A stretch of DNA of 64,000 nucleotides, taken from NCBI RefSeq assembly GCF_007289895.1, contig NZ_CP041660.1, positions 1,612,001-1,676,000 on the forward strand, given 5' to 3'. Source of the DNA: Catenovulum sediminis. Lineage in GTDB: Bacteria; Pseudomonadota; Gammaproteobacteria; Enterobacterales; Alteromonadaceae. Of this stretch, positions 20,385 to 31,800 are shown piece by piece (within the stretch, counting starts at the first letter, position 1; each line of letters begins with the position of its first letter). The notes beneath the pieces were generated by a model. It did no database searches, was not told the DNA's origin, and saw only the letters and a list, made by a program, of their open reading frames with translations. A program made the translations under genes and the position numbers.

Positions 20385-20969
20385 ATGGCGTCTCGCGGCA
20401 TAAACAAAGTAATTTTAGTTGGTAATTTAGGACAAGATCCTGAAGTACGTTATATGCCTAATGGCAATGCGGTAGCCAACCTAACCTTAGCAACTTCTGA
20501 AAGTTGGAAAGACAGAAACTCTGGCCAAATGCAGGAAAAAACTGAATGGCACAGAATCGTTATTTTTGGCAAGTTGGCAGAAATAGCGGGTGAATATTTA
20601 CGCAAAGGTTCACAAGTATATATTGAAGGTAAATTGCAAACGCGTAAGTGGCAAGATCAACAAGGTCAAGACAGATATTCAACTGAAATTGTGGTGGATA
20701 TTAACGGCAGCATGCAAATGTTGGATAGACGCTCTGATAATGCAGGACAGGGTGGTGGTTACCAGCAACCACAAGCGCAGCAACCACAATACAATCAAAA
20801 TCAACCTCAGCAACAAGCGCCTCAGCAGAGCTATCAGCAACCTGCAGCACAGCCTCAATATAATCAGGCTCCACCGCAGCAACCCGCTCAAAATAGACCC
20901 GCGCCAGCGCCTCAAGCAGCACCGCCAGCTGAGCCAAATTTAGATTTTGATGATGATATTCCGTTCTGA
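20385..20969 (+). CDS. ssb: Single-stranded DNA-binding protein
   Basis: Tetrameric ssDNA-binding protein for replication, repair and recombination. It has an N-terminal OB fold (about 1-112, [19 protein letters not shown] and [13 protein letters not shown]), a Gln/Pro-rich disordered linker (about 120-185) and the acidic partner-binding tip DFDDDIPF. The start has AGGAG eight bases upstream. Followed by a strong terminator. The repetitive linker gives long spurious frames on the other strands. Confidence 0.97.
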   Translation: MASRGINKVILVGNLGQDPEVRYMPNGNAVANLTLATSESWKDRNSGQMQEKTEWHRIVIFGKLAEIAGEYLRKGSQVYIEGKLQTRKWQDQQGQDRYSTEIVVDINGSMQMLDRRSDNAGQGGGYQQPQAQQPQYNQNQPQQQAPQQSYQQPAAQPQYNQAPPQQPAQNRPAPAPQAAPPAEPNLDFDDDIPF

Positions 20970-21043
20970 GCCCTTACTAAAGGATAAAAGGATATCTGTT
21001 AGAAGTGTCTAATAAGATACTGGTTAATTGAAATAAATCTATC

Positions 21044-21073
21044 AACCCAGCCTCAGAGCTGGGTTTTCTTTTT
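21044..21073 (+). terminator. Intrinsic terminator after ssb
   Basis: An 8-bp stem, AACCCAGC (21044-21051) with GCTGGGTT (21058-21065), with a six-base loop and the tail TTCTTTTT. Confidence 0.88.
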
Positions 21074-21227
21074 AATTTAGTGATATTTACCTCTTTTTTA
21101 CTCAACGCCTTTTTGCGCTAGCTGGTGCAATTTTGCTTCTTTGCTAAGATTAGTTCTGTGGTCTGTTTTAATCATCTATATTCTTTTGTATGTTCAGCTT
21201 TAGGAGCGATTCAATCAGCGAGGTCAT

Positions 21228-23306
21228 ATGGCTCGACAAAAAAAATGGCAGTCTTACATAACCCAAGTCAATCTGAATCGTTATGGGGCGTTGGGGATAA
21301 CCTTGCTGTATGCATTTGTCGGTTGCATTTGGATACTGTTAAGTGACCAATTATTCTTGTATTTAACCAGTTCTTTACAGGATTTATCGTTGGCACAAAC
21401 TGCTAAAGGGCTGTTATACGTGGCAGTTACCGCTGTTATTCTGTTTATATTGATCCGCAAACTACAAAAAATTCAGTTTCAGTTAGCTGAAAGTGCAATG
21501 CGAAGTGAACTACTTTATAGAGATATATTTACGGCCAGCCCAGAAGCGCAGCTGATTTATGACCCAGAGAGTTTACAGATCCTAGATGCGAATGAGCAAG
21601 CATGCCGATTATTTGACCTAAAACTAGAGGTCGATTCGAAAATCAATTTACGGCAAATTTTCCGAGAATCATTGGATACAAACAAATTTCTTGATTGGTT
21701 AGTCAATTCTACGTGTAACGATTCTCAGGATGATCAATACTTCAAACTCTGTACTAAAGCGCGCGAAGAAATGGCTCAATTGTCGATTATGCAGCATAAG
21801 GTACTCAAAGATGGACAATTCATTGGTTATCTGTTGGTCAAAGATGTGTCAGAAGTGCGTCGTTTTATCCGCAATATTGAGCATGCAGTAAAACGTCTAG
21901 ATATCGCGCGTGAGGTATCCGGTATGGGGTGCTGGGAAATTGATCTAAATAACAAGCAGATATTGTGTTGTCAAAATGTCACTGAGCTATTAGACATTAA
22001 AATCCCAGCAAATACAGCCGTACCTCTTGAGCGTTTTGAGCGGGATTCGAACACTTCATTATTTTGCGACATAACCGAAGAAATGACTAAGAAAAATGAA
22101 CAGGATGAAATTCGGCAGGAACATTGTATTCGGGATAAAGATCAGAAAGTTCATTATATCTTGGTAGATGCACAATATTTTGAACAAAATGAACACCGCT
22201 CAATTGTTGGAACGCTGATAGATCAAACATCACAGAAAGAAATTGAATCTCGGCTGTTGCAGCAGCAAGAGCAATGGAATAATTTAGTTGAAACCTTGCC
22301 TGATGGGGTTGCTATTATTCAAAATAATAGCGTGAGCTATGCAAATAAGGCCGTACTGAGAATGTTTCATGCAGATAAATTAGCTGATTTGCAGGCTAAA
22401 AGCATTGAGCATTTTATTGATGACAAATCTAAAACAAGTGTTAGACAGCGAATGTCTGACATCTTTAACAAGCGAGAAGATAGCGGAGGTTTTCATCACC
22501 GTCACCTATTGAGGTTAGATGGTAAGCCGTTTGAGTGTGAAATTGCCAGTAAGTTGATCTCCTACCAGGGGAAAGATGCCATCCAAATCGTCATTCGAGA
22601 CTTAACCGACAGAGTAAAAGCAGAAACCGAATTAGCTGCAGCGAATCAAAGATTATCTATATTATCGTCTACCACACTTGATTTGCTTGAAAGGGAAAGA
22701 AAGCGAATTGCAGGTGAACTGCATGATGATGTCGGGCAATCTTTGACGGCTATCAAATTAGGTATTCGTTGGCTTACTCGACGTTTAACCGACGATAAGT
22801 TGATCAAAAAGGCTGAAGATATTCAAAGTATATGTACTGACACATTAGAGACTGTGCGCAGTTTATCGCTCATGTTAAGACCTGCTCAGCTGGATTCATT
22901 GGGCTTATCGGCGGCTATCGAATGGCAAGCTGAGAAGCTGTTTACAGATAGCGCTATCGCTTTTAATTTAGACGTGAGTGAATTTACTGAAATGACGGAT
23001 AAAGACCAAGAAATAACCGTCTTTAGAGTCATTCAAGAGTCGCTTACAAATATTATTCGACATGCCAATGCCAGTGCAGTCACGGTAAAACTAATAAGTG
23101 AAGCTAATAAATTTTCTTTTATGGTAATAGATGATGGTATGGGGTTTGATATCAATCAACATACTGAAAGTACAGGGTTAGTCAACATGAAAGAACGGGT
23201 TGAGCTGGCGGGCGGTCAAATTCAAGTTCGTTCGTTACCAGGCGTCGGAACTGAAATTAAAGTCAGTTTGCCGGTTAAGACTAATGCAGAAATTGAAGTG
23301 GAGTAA
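21228..23306 (+). CDS. PAS-domain sensor histidine kinase, NarL/DegS type
   Basis: Membrane kinase of 692 residues. Two N-terminal transmembrane helices (about 20-41 and 60-80) enclose a short periplasmic loop. Three PAS-like modules follow (about 100-210, 220-345, 350-465). The HisKA_3 dimerisation domain carries the phospho-acceptor His (about 497) in ELHDDVGQSLTAIKLG. The ATPase has an N box in VIQESLTNIIRHA, a DDGMGFD motif and a C-terminal G box. It is followed 3 bp later by its presumed partner, a LuxR-type response regulator. The signal is unknown but probably intracellular, read by the PAS domains. Confidence 0.9.
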   Translation: MARQKKWQSYITQVNLNRYGALGITLLYAFVGCIWILLSDQLFLYLTSSLQDLSLAQTAKGLLYVAVTAVILFILIRKLQKIQFQLAESAMRSELLYRDIFTASPEAQLIYDPESLQILDANEQACRLFDLKLEVDSKINLRQIFRESLDTNKFLDWLVNSTCNDSQDDQYFKLCTKAREEMAQLSIMQHKVLKDGQFIGYLLVKDVSEVRRFIRNIEHAVKRLDIAREVSGMGCWEIDLNNKQILCCQNVTELLDIKIPANTAVPLERFERDSNTSLFCDITEEMTKKNEQDEIRQEHCIRDKDQKVHYILVDAQYFEQNEHRSIVGTLIDQTSQKEIESRLLQQQEQWNNLVETLPDGVAIIQNNSVSYANKAVLRMFHADKLADLQAKSIEHFIDDKSKTSVRQRMSDIFNKREDSGGFHHRHLLRLDGKPFECEIASKLISYQGKDAIQIVIRDLTDRVKAETELAAANQRLSILSSTTLDLLERERKRIAGELHDDVGQSLTAIKLGIRWLTRRLTDDKLIKKAEDIQSICTDTLETVRSLSLMLRPAQLDSLGLSAAIEWQAEKLFTDSAIAFNLDVSEFTEMTDKDQEITVFRVIQESLTNIIRHANASAVTVKLISEANKFSFMVIDDGMGFDINQHTESTGLVNMKERVELAGGQIQVRSLPGVGTEIKVSLPVKTNAEIEVE

Positions 23307-23309
23307 AAA

Positions 23310-23978
23310 ATGGCAGACAAGCGGCGCATAGTGTTAATTGATGACCATCATTTGGTGAGAGCTGGATTGCGCAGCCTATTGGAAGATACTGAAGGTTATG
23401 AGGTTGTAGGAGAGGGCGATGACGGTTCAGTGGCGCTAGATTTAATAGCAAGTCGGCAGCCCGATGTGTTGATTACCGATATTGCGATGAAACATAAAAC
23501 CGGCCTAGCGATTTTACCTGATATTAAACGTCAGTATCCGGATTTACCTGTTATTCTTTTGTCTATGCATGCAAGCAAAGATTATTTGCAGGAGGCATTT
23601 GAAAAAGGAGCACAGGCATACTTGCTGAAAGACTCGGCTGAAATTGAGTTGGAATTAGCGCTGGCCGCTGTGTTTAGAGGAGAGCGCTATGTTAGCCCTA
23701 AACTGTCAGAAGCTATGCTTGAGGCTTTGTCTGGCAACACTCAAGAAGCGGACGGTCAACCAAAACAGGCCATTCCTTTGACTGATAGGCAAATCGAGAT
23801 TCTACGTTTGATCGCTTTGGGCAAAGGAACCAAAGAAATCGCCTTTGATTTACATCTAAGTGCGAAAACTATTGAGTCACATCGAGCCCAAATTATGGAA
23901 CGTTTGGGCATTCGAGACGTCGCAAACCTGGTACGTTATGCTCTTAAAACAGGCATAATTGACCTAGATGAAGAATAA
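23310..23978 (+). CDS. NarL/FixJ-family response regulator
   Basis: REC domain (about 1-120) with acidic pocket DDHH, phospho-Asp in VLITDIAMKHKTG and conserved Lys in LLKDS. A C-terminal LuxR-type HTH follows (about 152-215, LTDRQIEILRLIALGKGTKEIA). Partner of the kinase just upstream. It is the only dedicated LuxR-type transcription factor in the 27-kb signalling region and so the best candidate for the shared operators seen in four promoters there (inference). Its 3' end overlaps a convergent gene by 43 bp. Confidence 0.92.
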   Translation: MADKRRIVLIDDHHLVRAGLRSLLEDTEGYEVVGEGDDGSVALDLIASRQPDVLITDIAMKHKTGLAILPDIKRQYPDLPVILLSMHASKDYLQEAFEKGAQAYLLKDSAEIELELALAAVFRGERYVSPKLSEAMLEALSGNTQEADGQPKQAIPLTDRQIEILRLIALGKGTKEIAFDLHLSAKTIESHRAQIMERLGIRDVANLVRYALKTGIIDLDEE

Positions 23979-24325
23979 AAAGTATTGGTTACCACACTCA
24001 ACAACTCTTCACCTGATAAAGGGTATTGTAAATAACGGTTGAGACGCAGTGGGTCATGTACTTCTTTGTTAGCATGCTTGTCTCTGGCGCAGACAAAAAT
24101 TGGGTTATAAACCAGGTTTGTCCGCAATTTTTGGATATCAAATTCTAGTGCCGTTCTATCATTAGGGTAGATGAGTATTAAAAAATCAGGAGACGGCTCA
24201 TGCTTCAATTTATGCAGTGCATGCTCTATCGTCGAAGTTGTTTGTATCTCTAACGGAAACTCACCAAGGACTTCGCCTATTAAATCAATTAAGTTTTGTG
24301 AAGAGGCAATCAGCATTAATTTCAT
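23936..24325 (-). CDS. Receiver-like protein lacking the phospho-acceptor Asp
   Basis: A 129-residue protein whose alternating strand/helix pattern (MKLMLIASSQNLIDLIGEVL, then DFLILIYPND) resembles a REC domain. The acidic pair after strand 1 is replaced by ASSQ and the strand-3 Asp by Tyr. It cannot be phosphorylated in the usual way, so it may be a pseudo-receiver or a decayed copy. ATG at 24325 lies before a signalling promoter region. It is convergent with the NarL-type regulator and overlaps it by 43 bp. It could still be a non-functional frame, but composition and fold pattern favour a gene. Confidence 0.6.
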   Translation of the reverse strand: MKLMLIASSQNLIDLIGEVLGEFPLEIQTTSTIEHALHKLKHEPSPDFLILIYPNDRTALEFDIQKLRTNLVYNPIFVCARDKHANKEVHDPLRLNRYLQYPLSGEELLSVVTNTFYSSSRSIMPVLRA

Positions 24326-24385
24326 ACACTTACTCTTTATAATAATAACACTCAGTTTGTTTAACTTATCGCAAGTCTAGCAGTA

Positions 24386-24467
24386 TGCTGATATTCAGCA
24401 ATCAGGATATTCCTGATATCAATTCAGCGGATCCCCTAATTACTGGTGTTTAATTAGGCTTTAAAAT
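24386..24467 (+). promoter_or_regulatory. Palindromes and candidate activator-dependent promoter for the hybrid kinase
   Basis: Three symmetric or partly symmetric sites lie in a row: a perfect palindrome TGCTGA-TAT-TCAGCA (24386-24400), a perfect palindrome ATCAGGA-TAT-TCCTGAT (24401-24417) and TCAGCGGATCCCCTAAT (24424-24440). The -10-like TAAAAT (24462-24467) lies 38 bp after the start of the third site; no -35 fits at 17 bp. The last two sites match the layout of three other promoters in the region, with centres 22 bp apart. Confidence 0.6.
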
Positions 24468-24545
24468 TAACGAACAAATACGAGTTTTATCTTTGTAATG
24501 GTCAACTTCTAATATTTATATAGTATCAGGTGAGAAGAAAAGGTT

Positions 24546-27500
24546 ATGTTTTTTGTCAATAGAATGGTCCTAAAACAAGGGATTGTTTTACTTATCTTGC
24601 TTGCTACCAGTGTCATCTTAGGGTGGTGGTTAAAAATAGATGCGATGGTGCAGTGGCATGTCAGCTTCACGCCTATGCAATTTAATACGGCTTTAGGCTT
24701 TTTGTTAATTGGAGCTGGGCTATATGGTTTTCTAGTTCATCGTCGTGAAGTTATCTATTTGTCGGCACTGCTCTTATTGTGGTTGGCAGGTTGCACTTTA
24801 TTGCAATACAGCGTGCAGCTAGATTTTGGGATAGATGAATTTTTTGTCAAGCATCATCTACAAGTTGGCACTTCGCACCCAGGTAGAATGGCACCCAACA
24901 CGGCTGTTAATTTTTTTGTTTGTAGCGTGTCCATTTTATTGGGTTATAGTGCCGTTAAGGGACGCAGGTTGTATCTAAGTGTTGCATTTAATTCACTGGT
25001 ATTTGCAATCGCTTTAATTGCGCTGATGGGCTATTTAGCTGGTATCGAAGCCGGTTATGGTTGGGGGCAATACACTCGAATGGCGTTGCCTACCGCTTTA
25101 GGTTTTTTACTGGTTAGTGCTTTGTTGGCGGCTTTATATTTTCGCCAGATCAGCCGAGATCAACGCTGGAGTATATATGGGATAAATGCCTCCATGCTGA
25201 TTCTCGCTCTGACTTTATCTTTATGGCAAGCGACAGAAAGTAAAGAGCAGAGCCATCAAGTTTATGTGAGTCAACTTAAATCGATTCAATTGCGCTGTGA
25301 AATGAGTCCTGATTGTTATGGCGGTGCAATCAATGAAATCAAGCAACCGCTAGACACAATCGTTCTAAGTTTATCGAATTGGATTTTATTGTTTGGTGGT
25401 CTGTTTAGCCTGATTGTTGGTCAGCTATTCTATTTTTTACAAAAAACAACTCGGCAGACGAAACGGTTAGAAAAAGAAATAGCTGAAAAAATCCGCTCAC
25501 AAATTGCATTAAATACCAGTCTGAATGTCACTGAAATGGCAGCAGAGGTCTCTGGTTTAGGGATTTGGACTTGGCATGTTTACAGTGATCGTTTTCAATG
25601 TGATGAACAGCTTTCACAAATAATGCGTTTATCAACAGCACAACGAGAACACCTGACTAGTTTATCTGATTGGCTAGATTGTATTCATCCAGATGACAGA
25701 GCTAGATTAGAAACTGAACTCAAACAAACGGTCGAATCGAAACAACCTTGGCAAGGTGAATTTAGGTTATTTCTCACCGCACAGCAGCGAATTTATTATC
25801 TTAAAGCTCATGCACGCGTAATACTTCCATCACCCGGTGAACCTCGGTTGGTGGGCGGGTGTTTGGATATCACACAGCAGCATGAGATTTGGCTAAATTT
25901 GCAACAGTTGCGGGAACAAGCTGAAGACGCAAATCAGGCAAAATCCGACTTTTTGGCTAATATGAGTCATGAGTTGCGTACCCCTATGAATGGCATTATT
26001 GGTATTGGAGATCTGCTTAGCCGCACTTCTCTGAGCAGTAAACAGATGGAATATTTAAATTTAATGAGTCGCTCAGCAAAAACTTTGCTTAATATTCTCA
26101 ATGATATTTTGGATCTGGCTAAAATAGAGGCTGGGCATATCACTCTCAACCCTCAATTGGTTGAGCTGGACGAGCTCATCGGTGATGCAATGAAAACCTT
26201 CTCACCCGATGCGCATGCAAAATCGATTGATTTACAGTATGACATTCACCCCAATGTACCTGATTTAATTAAATTAGATGCACTGCGCTTTTCGCAGTTA
26301 TTGATTAACCTGGTAGGCAACGCTGTAAAATTTACAGATCAAGGTCAGGTTTATGTGCAAGTAACCATGCATTCAGAGCCAACTGATAATGCGATTAAAG
26401 ATTTTCTGAATGTCAGTGTGAGCGATACTGGTATCGGCATTGATAATGATAAACTTGAAGAGATATTTTCACCTTTTATACAAGTGGATAGCTCGATTGC
26501 TAGAGAGTACGGTGGAACGGGTTTGGGCTTAAGTATTGTTGCTAAATTGGTTCACATTATGGAAGGTGAAATCAACTTTGAAAGTACCCTAGGTCAAGGC
26601 ACCACGGTTTATCTATCTCTACCGATAAAACAACATGCAGAAAAAGAACTTATGTCGCTCGAGCAGCAGGTGTTGTTGATCAGTGATAATGATTGGGGGA
26701 ACCGCAGAATTAACCATATGTTTAACTTGGAGAGTGAGCAGTTAAAGATTGTTGGTAATCATAATGAAGCATTAAACTGGCTTAATTCTGTTTATCAGTG
26801 TGACAAGTCTGTAGACTTGATCTTGGCTGATTATGAATTATTAGCAGCAGACATGGACAACTGGCTGGCAAAATTAAAGCAAATTACGACAATCATGCCT
26901 AAGTTGGTGTTACTGGTACCCGCTAATTTATCTGACACGCAGGAGCAGCATGTTGTCCAATGGAATATTACACAGCAAATACTTAAACCCGCCAAACAAT
27001 CCGAAATTCTTGCTGCAATACTGGCTGATTCACCTCAAACCGATACAAACTTGGAAAGTCAAAACGAAATTTGTTCTTTGCAAATATTGGTGGCGGAAGA
27101 TAATCCAATTAATCAGCTTTTAGTCAGAGAAATATTGCAACTTAGAGGTCATGTCGTGACGCTAGTTGAAAATGGCGAAGACGCCTTAGAGTATATGCAA
27201 ATGCGAGATTTTGATGCGGTTTTGATGGATATACAAATGCCTAAAATGGATGGTTTAACCGCGACACGTCAAATTCGAGCCTACGAGACAACGCAAAAAC
27301 AGGGTAAAAAACAAAGAATAATTGGTCTTACTGCGCGTGCTTTAATGGGTGATAGAGAAGAATGTTTACAGGCTGGCATGGATGACTACATGAGCAAGCC
27401 ATTGAATTCGCGAGAATTGATAAAACGTTTGGAACACTCATTTCCATCAGCTCAGGAGCATCTGGCGATTCACACAGTGATATCCCAACAAGAAGCAAAA

Positions 27501-27881
27501 CAGGAAGCAAATAAACAGCACTATCAGTATTTAGACTTTGCACGATGTGAAGCCTCAATGGGCGGCGTTCATGGGTTGTTAAGCAAAATGATTAGGCTAA
27601 CCATAGTAGAATTACACCGACAGATTAAAGAACTAGGCGTGGCAATTGAAGATAAAAATTTCCAGCAAGCTGCTCAAAGAGTGCATAAACTTAAAGGTAC
27701 CGTTGGTAGTTTTTGTACCGAGGGGTTGTTACGTCAATGTGGAACGTTTGAACAGCAACTGAAAATGACTCACACAGGCTTTATTGAGCATCAGTGGCTA
27801 GAATTTAAGGCTTTACTTGATAAATTTTTATCAGAATTACAAAAGTTTGATGCGAATGCAGAACAAAGCCCGAGTCATTAG
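24546..27881 (+). CDS. Hybrid sensor histidine kinase (membrane-PAS-HisKA-HATPase-REC-REC-Hpt)
   Basis: A 1111-residue BarA/ArcB-style phosphorelay kinase. A multi-helix membrane region (about 1-300) with a short soluble insert is followed by one PAS/PAC domain (about 330-445). HisKA has His475 in [13 protein letters not shown]. The HATPase shows [17 protein letters not shown] and GGTGLGLSI. Two receiver domains follow: the first (about 700-830) is divergent, with LILADYEL, and the second is canonical, with VAEDNPINQ and [15 protein letters not shown]-terminal Hpt contains [12 protein letters not shown]. The complete internal relay could pass phosphate to the following REC-GGDEF protein (inference). 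Start ATG 24546. Confidence 0.9.
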   Translation: MFFVNRMVLKQGIVLLILLATSVILGWWLKIDAMVQWHVSFTPMQFNTALGFLLIGAGLYGFLVHRREVIYLSALLLLWLAGCTLLQYSVQLDFGIDEFFVKHHLQVGTSHPGRMAPNTAVNFFVCSVSILLGYSAVKGRRLYLSVAFNSLVFAIALIALMGYLAGIEAGYGWGQYTRMALPTALGFLLVSALLAALYFRQISRDQRWSIYGINASMLILALTLSLWQATESKEQSHQVYVSQLKSIQLRCEMSPDCYGGAINEIKQPLDTIVLSLSNWILLFGGLFSLIVGQLFYFLQKTTRQTKRLEKEIAEKIRSQIALNTSLNVTEMAAEVSGLGIWTWHVYSDRFQCDEQLSQIMRLSTAQREHLTSLSDWLDCIHPDDRARLETELKQTVESKQPWQGEFRLFLTAQQRIYYLKAHARVILPSPGEPRLVGGCLDITQQHEIWLNLQQLREQAEDANQAKSDFLANMSHELRTPMNGIIGIGDLLSRTSLSSKQMEYLNLMSRSAKTLLNILNDILDLAKIEAGHITLNPQLVELDELIGDAMKTFSPDAHAKSIDLQYDIHPNVPDLIKLDALRFSQLLINLVGNAVKFTDQGQVYVQVTMHSEPTDNAIKDFLNVSVSDTGIGIDNDKLEEIFSPFIQVDSSIAREYGGTGLGLSIVAKLVHIMEGEINFESTLGQGTTVYLSLPIKQHAEKELMSLEQQVLLISDNDWGNRRINHMFNLESEQLKIVGNHNEALNWLNSVYQCDKSVDLILADYELLAADMDNWLAKLKQITTIMPKLVLLVPANLSDTQEQHVVQWNITQQILKPAKQSEILAAILADSPQTDTNLESQNEICSLQILVAEDNPINQLLVREILQLRGHVVTLVENGEDALEYMQMRDFDAVLMDIQMPKMDGLTATRQIRAYETTQKQGKKQRIIGLTARALMGDREECLQAGMDDYMSKPLNSRELIKRLEHSFPSAQEHLAIHTVISQQEAKQEANKQHYQYLDFARCEASMGGVHGLLSKMIRLTIVELHRQIKELGVAIEDKNFQQAAQRVHKLKGTVGSFCTEGLLRQCGTFEQQLKMTHTGFIEHQWLEFKALLDKFLSELQKFDANAEQSPSH

Positions 27882-27904
27882 AATTAATTAGCAGGAGCAT
27901 TAAT

Positions 27905-28792
27905 ATGAAAGTACTGGTCGCTGATGACGACATTGTGATTCAATCTTTGTTGAAAAACATTCTCACAGATTGGAATTACCATGTGTTGTTGGCAAAAGAT
28001 GGTTTGCAGGCATTACAATTAGCAGAAGATAATCCAGATTTACAACTCTTTATAGTTGACTGGTCAATGCCATGGCTAGATGGTTTGGCATTTTGTCAAA
28101 AAGTAAAAAAAAGAGACAGGTTTGCTTATTTTATTATGATTTCCGGTCGCAGTGGGACAGACAACCTAGTCGCGGCGATGGATCAAGGTGTTGATGATTT
28201 TATTGTAAAGCCGCTTGTCGCTGAAGAGTTAAGAGTACGGCTGAGAGTGGGCAAAAAAATCATTGAACAGGAAAGGCGGCTCAGTTATTTGGCTCAATAT
28301 GATGAACTGACAGGTATCTGGAATCGTCGTATGGTGTTGCAATGGCTGCAAAACGAATGGATCCGATCGCAACGCGAGAAAACCTGTTTATCGATTTTAT
28401 TTATTGATTTAGATCACTTTAAGCAAATCAATGATGTATATGGACATCTAGTGGGTGATGAAGTACTCAGACATTTTTGCACAACGGTCAGTCAGCAATT
28501 ACGTCCTTATGATTATTTTGGTCGCTACGGTGGCGAAGAGTTTATTTTAGTCCTACCCAATACTGAAATTCAAGGGGCTGATGTTGTCGCCGAACGAATT
28601 CGCAAGGTTGTGCAGGAAAATCCATTAAAATTAGATGCCCAGCGCAAGCTTAGTTACACTGTGAGTATTGGCTTAACGATTAAATCAGCTGAAGATACTG
28701 ACGTTAAATCACTTATCCAAAGGGCTGATGCTGCAACCTACCAAGCTAAACAGCAAGGTCGCAATCGAGTTGCCACTTTAATTACAGAGTAA
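27905..28792 (+). CDS. Response regulator with GGDEF output (diguanylate cyclase)
   Basis: PleD/WspR-like protein of 295 residues. REC (about 1-115) has VADDD and the phospho-Asp in LFIVDWSMPWLDG. GGDEF (about 130-290) has DELTGIWNRR, FIDLDHFKQIND and the active site RYGGEEF. RPYD sits five residues before GGEEF, an intact RxxD inhibitory site, so feedback control by c-di-GMP is expected. It starts 23 bp after the hybrid kinase with GCAGGAGC upstream, so it is co-transcribed with it and a likely target of its relay. Confidence 0.93.
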   Translation: MKVLVADDDIVIQSLLKNILTDWNYHVLLAKDGLQALQLAEDNPDLQLFIVDWSMPWLDGLAFCQKVKKRDRFAYFIMISGRSGTDNLVAAMDQGVDDFIVKPLVAEELRVRLRVGKKIIEQERRLSYLAQYDELTGIWNRRMVLQWLQNEWIRSQREKTCLSILFIDLDHFKQINDVYGHLVGDEVLRHFCTTVSQQLRPYDYFGRYGGEEFILVLPNTEIQGADVVAERIRKVVQENPLKLDAQRKLSYTVSIGLTIKSAEDTDVKSLIQRADAATYQAKQQGRNRVATLITE

Positions 28793-28854
28793 GGGAATGC
28801 CTGTAGTCTAATCAGGGTTCCCCTGATGAAAAGTCCTCTCCTCAAGCCTATAAT
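28792..28854 (+). promoter_or_regulatory. Operator pair and -10 for the PAS-GGDEF-EAL gene
   Basis: A perfect 17-bp palindrome ATCAGGG-TTC-CCCTGAT (28811-28827) is followed 21 bp later by a consensus -10, TATAAT (28849-28854). The -35 position (ATGAAA) is poor and overlaps the palindrome end, as expected for an activator-dependent promoter. A weaker symmetric site, AGG-N5-CCT (28792-28802), is centred exactly 22 bp upstream. Confidence 0.65.
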
Positions 28855-28884
28855 TTAATTTCAACTGAATTATGGGCTAACTAT

Positions 28885-31800
28885 ATGAACCGATCTTTTA
28901 CGCAACAATACATGCAAATGCTGCAGGCTGGTAGCTTTACTTCCAGTCAAGCTGGATTTGTTCAGCGCCTAATTCACTTTGTTATTCCACTCGCTATGCT
29001 GAGCAATACGACGATGCTTGCTTTTAAACAGCCTGATTGGTCATACCTAATGTTAGTTATTTTGTCAGGTTTGTGCACTTATTTTATGGTCAAAGCACAC
29101 GCGGTAAAACTGGTTACGATTTGTTTAAGTTTATTTATCGGCATGCATTGGATAAATGGTCAAACACCGTTGCTTATTTTAGTCAGTGCTGTACTGAGTG
29201 CTTTCATAGGATGCGCGGCTCAACAATATGTTAAATATTGGCAAAAATTAAAGCAAAAAGCAGAACGGGCAAGTGCGTCCATTAATCTTTGTGAGGCGTT
29301 ACTGAGAACAAATCAGCATTGTATCAAACTGCTTGACTTAGACGGTCAGTTGCAAGTGGCTAACGCAGATGGGCTATCCCTTCTCAAATCTGGTGAATTA
29401 GCACAAGGAGATTGGCAGTTGTGGTTGTCTCAGCAAGCGCCCGAGCAGCGTAAAGATATCAAAAAAGCTTGGTTACAGGCCATTAATGAAGGTTATGGTG
29501 AAATGAGCGGTCCTTTGAATCATGGAGAAAAAAGGGGCTATTGGCGCATAAGGATGGCCAGACTTGAAAACCACTTACAGCAATCCGATTCAGTTTTGGT
29601 CGTGACGCAGGATATCAGCGAACTTGTTTTTGCCCGACAAAAAGCTGAAACAGTGAATGCCGAACTGGTAGCGATGCTGGATAGCCTAAATGCCTTGTTT
29701 ATAGCCTTTGACCCAAAGCACAGTATCTTATTTAGTAATAGCAAAGCACGCAGTTATATGCGTACTGTCAAAAATAGTTTGAATCAAAATGGCGGCGTAG
29801 CAAGCAATTTGTCTGACAGTTTACCTGAGTTTATATACGTTGCAGTTGAACAGTGTCTAAAGCAGATTAACGATGAGCAAATACAAAATACCAGTATCCA
29901 TATTCAAGAACCCACATTAGGTCGCTGGCTGGATGTGGAAATATGGAAAAAGGAAAATGGCTACAATTTGTTTGTTACAGATATCCACGAAAGATACTTA
30001 CAGCAACAGCAAAATAAACAAGCCTTATTGGTTGCTGAGTTGGTGCAGGAGTTAGAGTCGGTTGGGAGTTGGGAGTATGATATAAGTAGTCGTCGAATAT
30101 CGCTTTCAGTACAAGCGCAGAAGATCTTGGATGTGCAGCCCACACGGATAGCAAACGATTTTTCTTTAATTAATTGTCTGCTCAATCCGAATGATAAAAT
30201 TAAACTGACACAAGCTTTTTTAAAAGCTTCTCAAGGAGAAGAGAATGTCTACGTGTATGCGCAGGTAAAACACCAAAGTGGAGATCTCATGGAAGTTCGT
30301 TTTGCATTGCGCTGTTTATATGCAGCAGATAGCAGCCCTGAAAAAATCATCGGCTCAGTGCAGGACATTACGGAACAAAAAGCACGTGAATCTTACCTTA
30401 AAGAAGCTGAAAGAATGGTGCGTGGAATTATTGATGCTCTGCCTAACCAAATATGTGTCATAGACGAACAAGGGACAGTGATTAACACAAACCATTGTTG
30501 GCAAGAAAGTGCGAGAAACGCGGGCGCTGATGAAAGTTTAATCGGCCGTGGGTGCAACTATCTAGCGGTTTGCCATCGTTCTGAAGAACAAGGGTGTTGC
30601 GAAGCAGGTGAGGTTGGCGAAGGCATTCGCATGGTTATTTCGGGAGACCGTGATGAATTTCAATTAGAGTATTCTTTACCGGTTAATGAAGAACTGAAAT
30701 GGTTTAACATAAGAGTTGCGCCACTTGGAAGTAATAGCCAAAAATTGAAGTTATTTGTTATTTCTCATGAAGATGTCACAGCGATGAAAACCTTGGTATT
30801 GGAATCCGAGTGTCAGCGAGAACAGTTATCTATGGTGCTGGAGGCGACCGAAGATGGGATCTGGGATTGGCAGCTGGAAACTGGAAGTACCTATTATTCT
30901 CCAAACTTTTTTGCCTTGTTGGGATTAGCGCCACAACCTATGCCTAATTTTAGCCAATGGTTAAGCCAATCGGTAGCGATTGCTCAAAGAGATGATGTGA
31001 TGTGCCAATTAAGTCAACACATAGAGCAGCATAACGCACAATTTGATATTGATTGTAAATTACAAAAAGGAAACGGCGAATATCATTGGTTTCGGTTACG
31101 AGGTCGAGGACAGTTTAATGACAATGTGCTGGTTCGTTTTGTGGGTACACTCATGGATATTGGCGATTATCAGCATTTGTTGGAACAACTTGGTGAAAAA
31201 GAACGACAATTTCAAGATCTGGCAGAGCGCATTCCGGATGTGTTTTGGGATTATGATCTGGAAACCAGTCGTTTTCGCTATGTTAGTCCGGCATTTGAGC
31301 AAATATGGCAGGTTCCGTTATCGGAGATAGAGCAAGCCGACTTTGGCTATTGGATCAACAGTCTGCTAACAGAAGACAGAGAAAGAGTTAAAGCTCTGTT
31401 TGATAATATTATTGTTTCTGGTAACTCAGGTTTTGTCGAATATAGAATATTAACCGGCAAAGGGGATATTCGTTGGATCAGCACACGCTGCTTCGTGGTT
31501 AAAGATGACGATGGGCAGGTTTTACGTATGGTGGGCACATCCCGTGACGTAACCCAGTCTAAATTAACATTGAAGAAACTCAAAGAAGCAACCGAATTGG
31601 ATAGCTTGACGGGATTGCCGAATCGCAGCACTTTTATGACCTTGTTGCAGGAAAAAATAAAGCAAGACCCTCAAATGCATCAGCGCTTTGCTTTAGTGTT
31701 TATTGACATAGACAGATTGATGACGTTAAACGACTCTGTTGGCCATGAAATTGGCGACCAACTTTTACAACATATTGCGGGACGGTTGCTTGAGCGCAGT

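Noticed and set aside
20590-20943. Alternate plus-strand and minus-strand frames in the ssb 3' half
   Set aside because: Products of the repetitive Gln/Pro linker of SSB; no signals of their own.
24171-24380. Plus-strand frame before the hybrid kinase
   Set aside because: Antisense of the receiver-like gene and promoter; no homology pattern.
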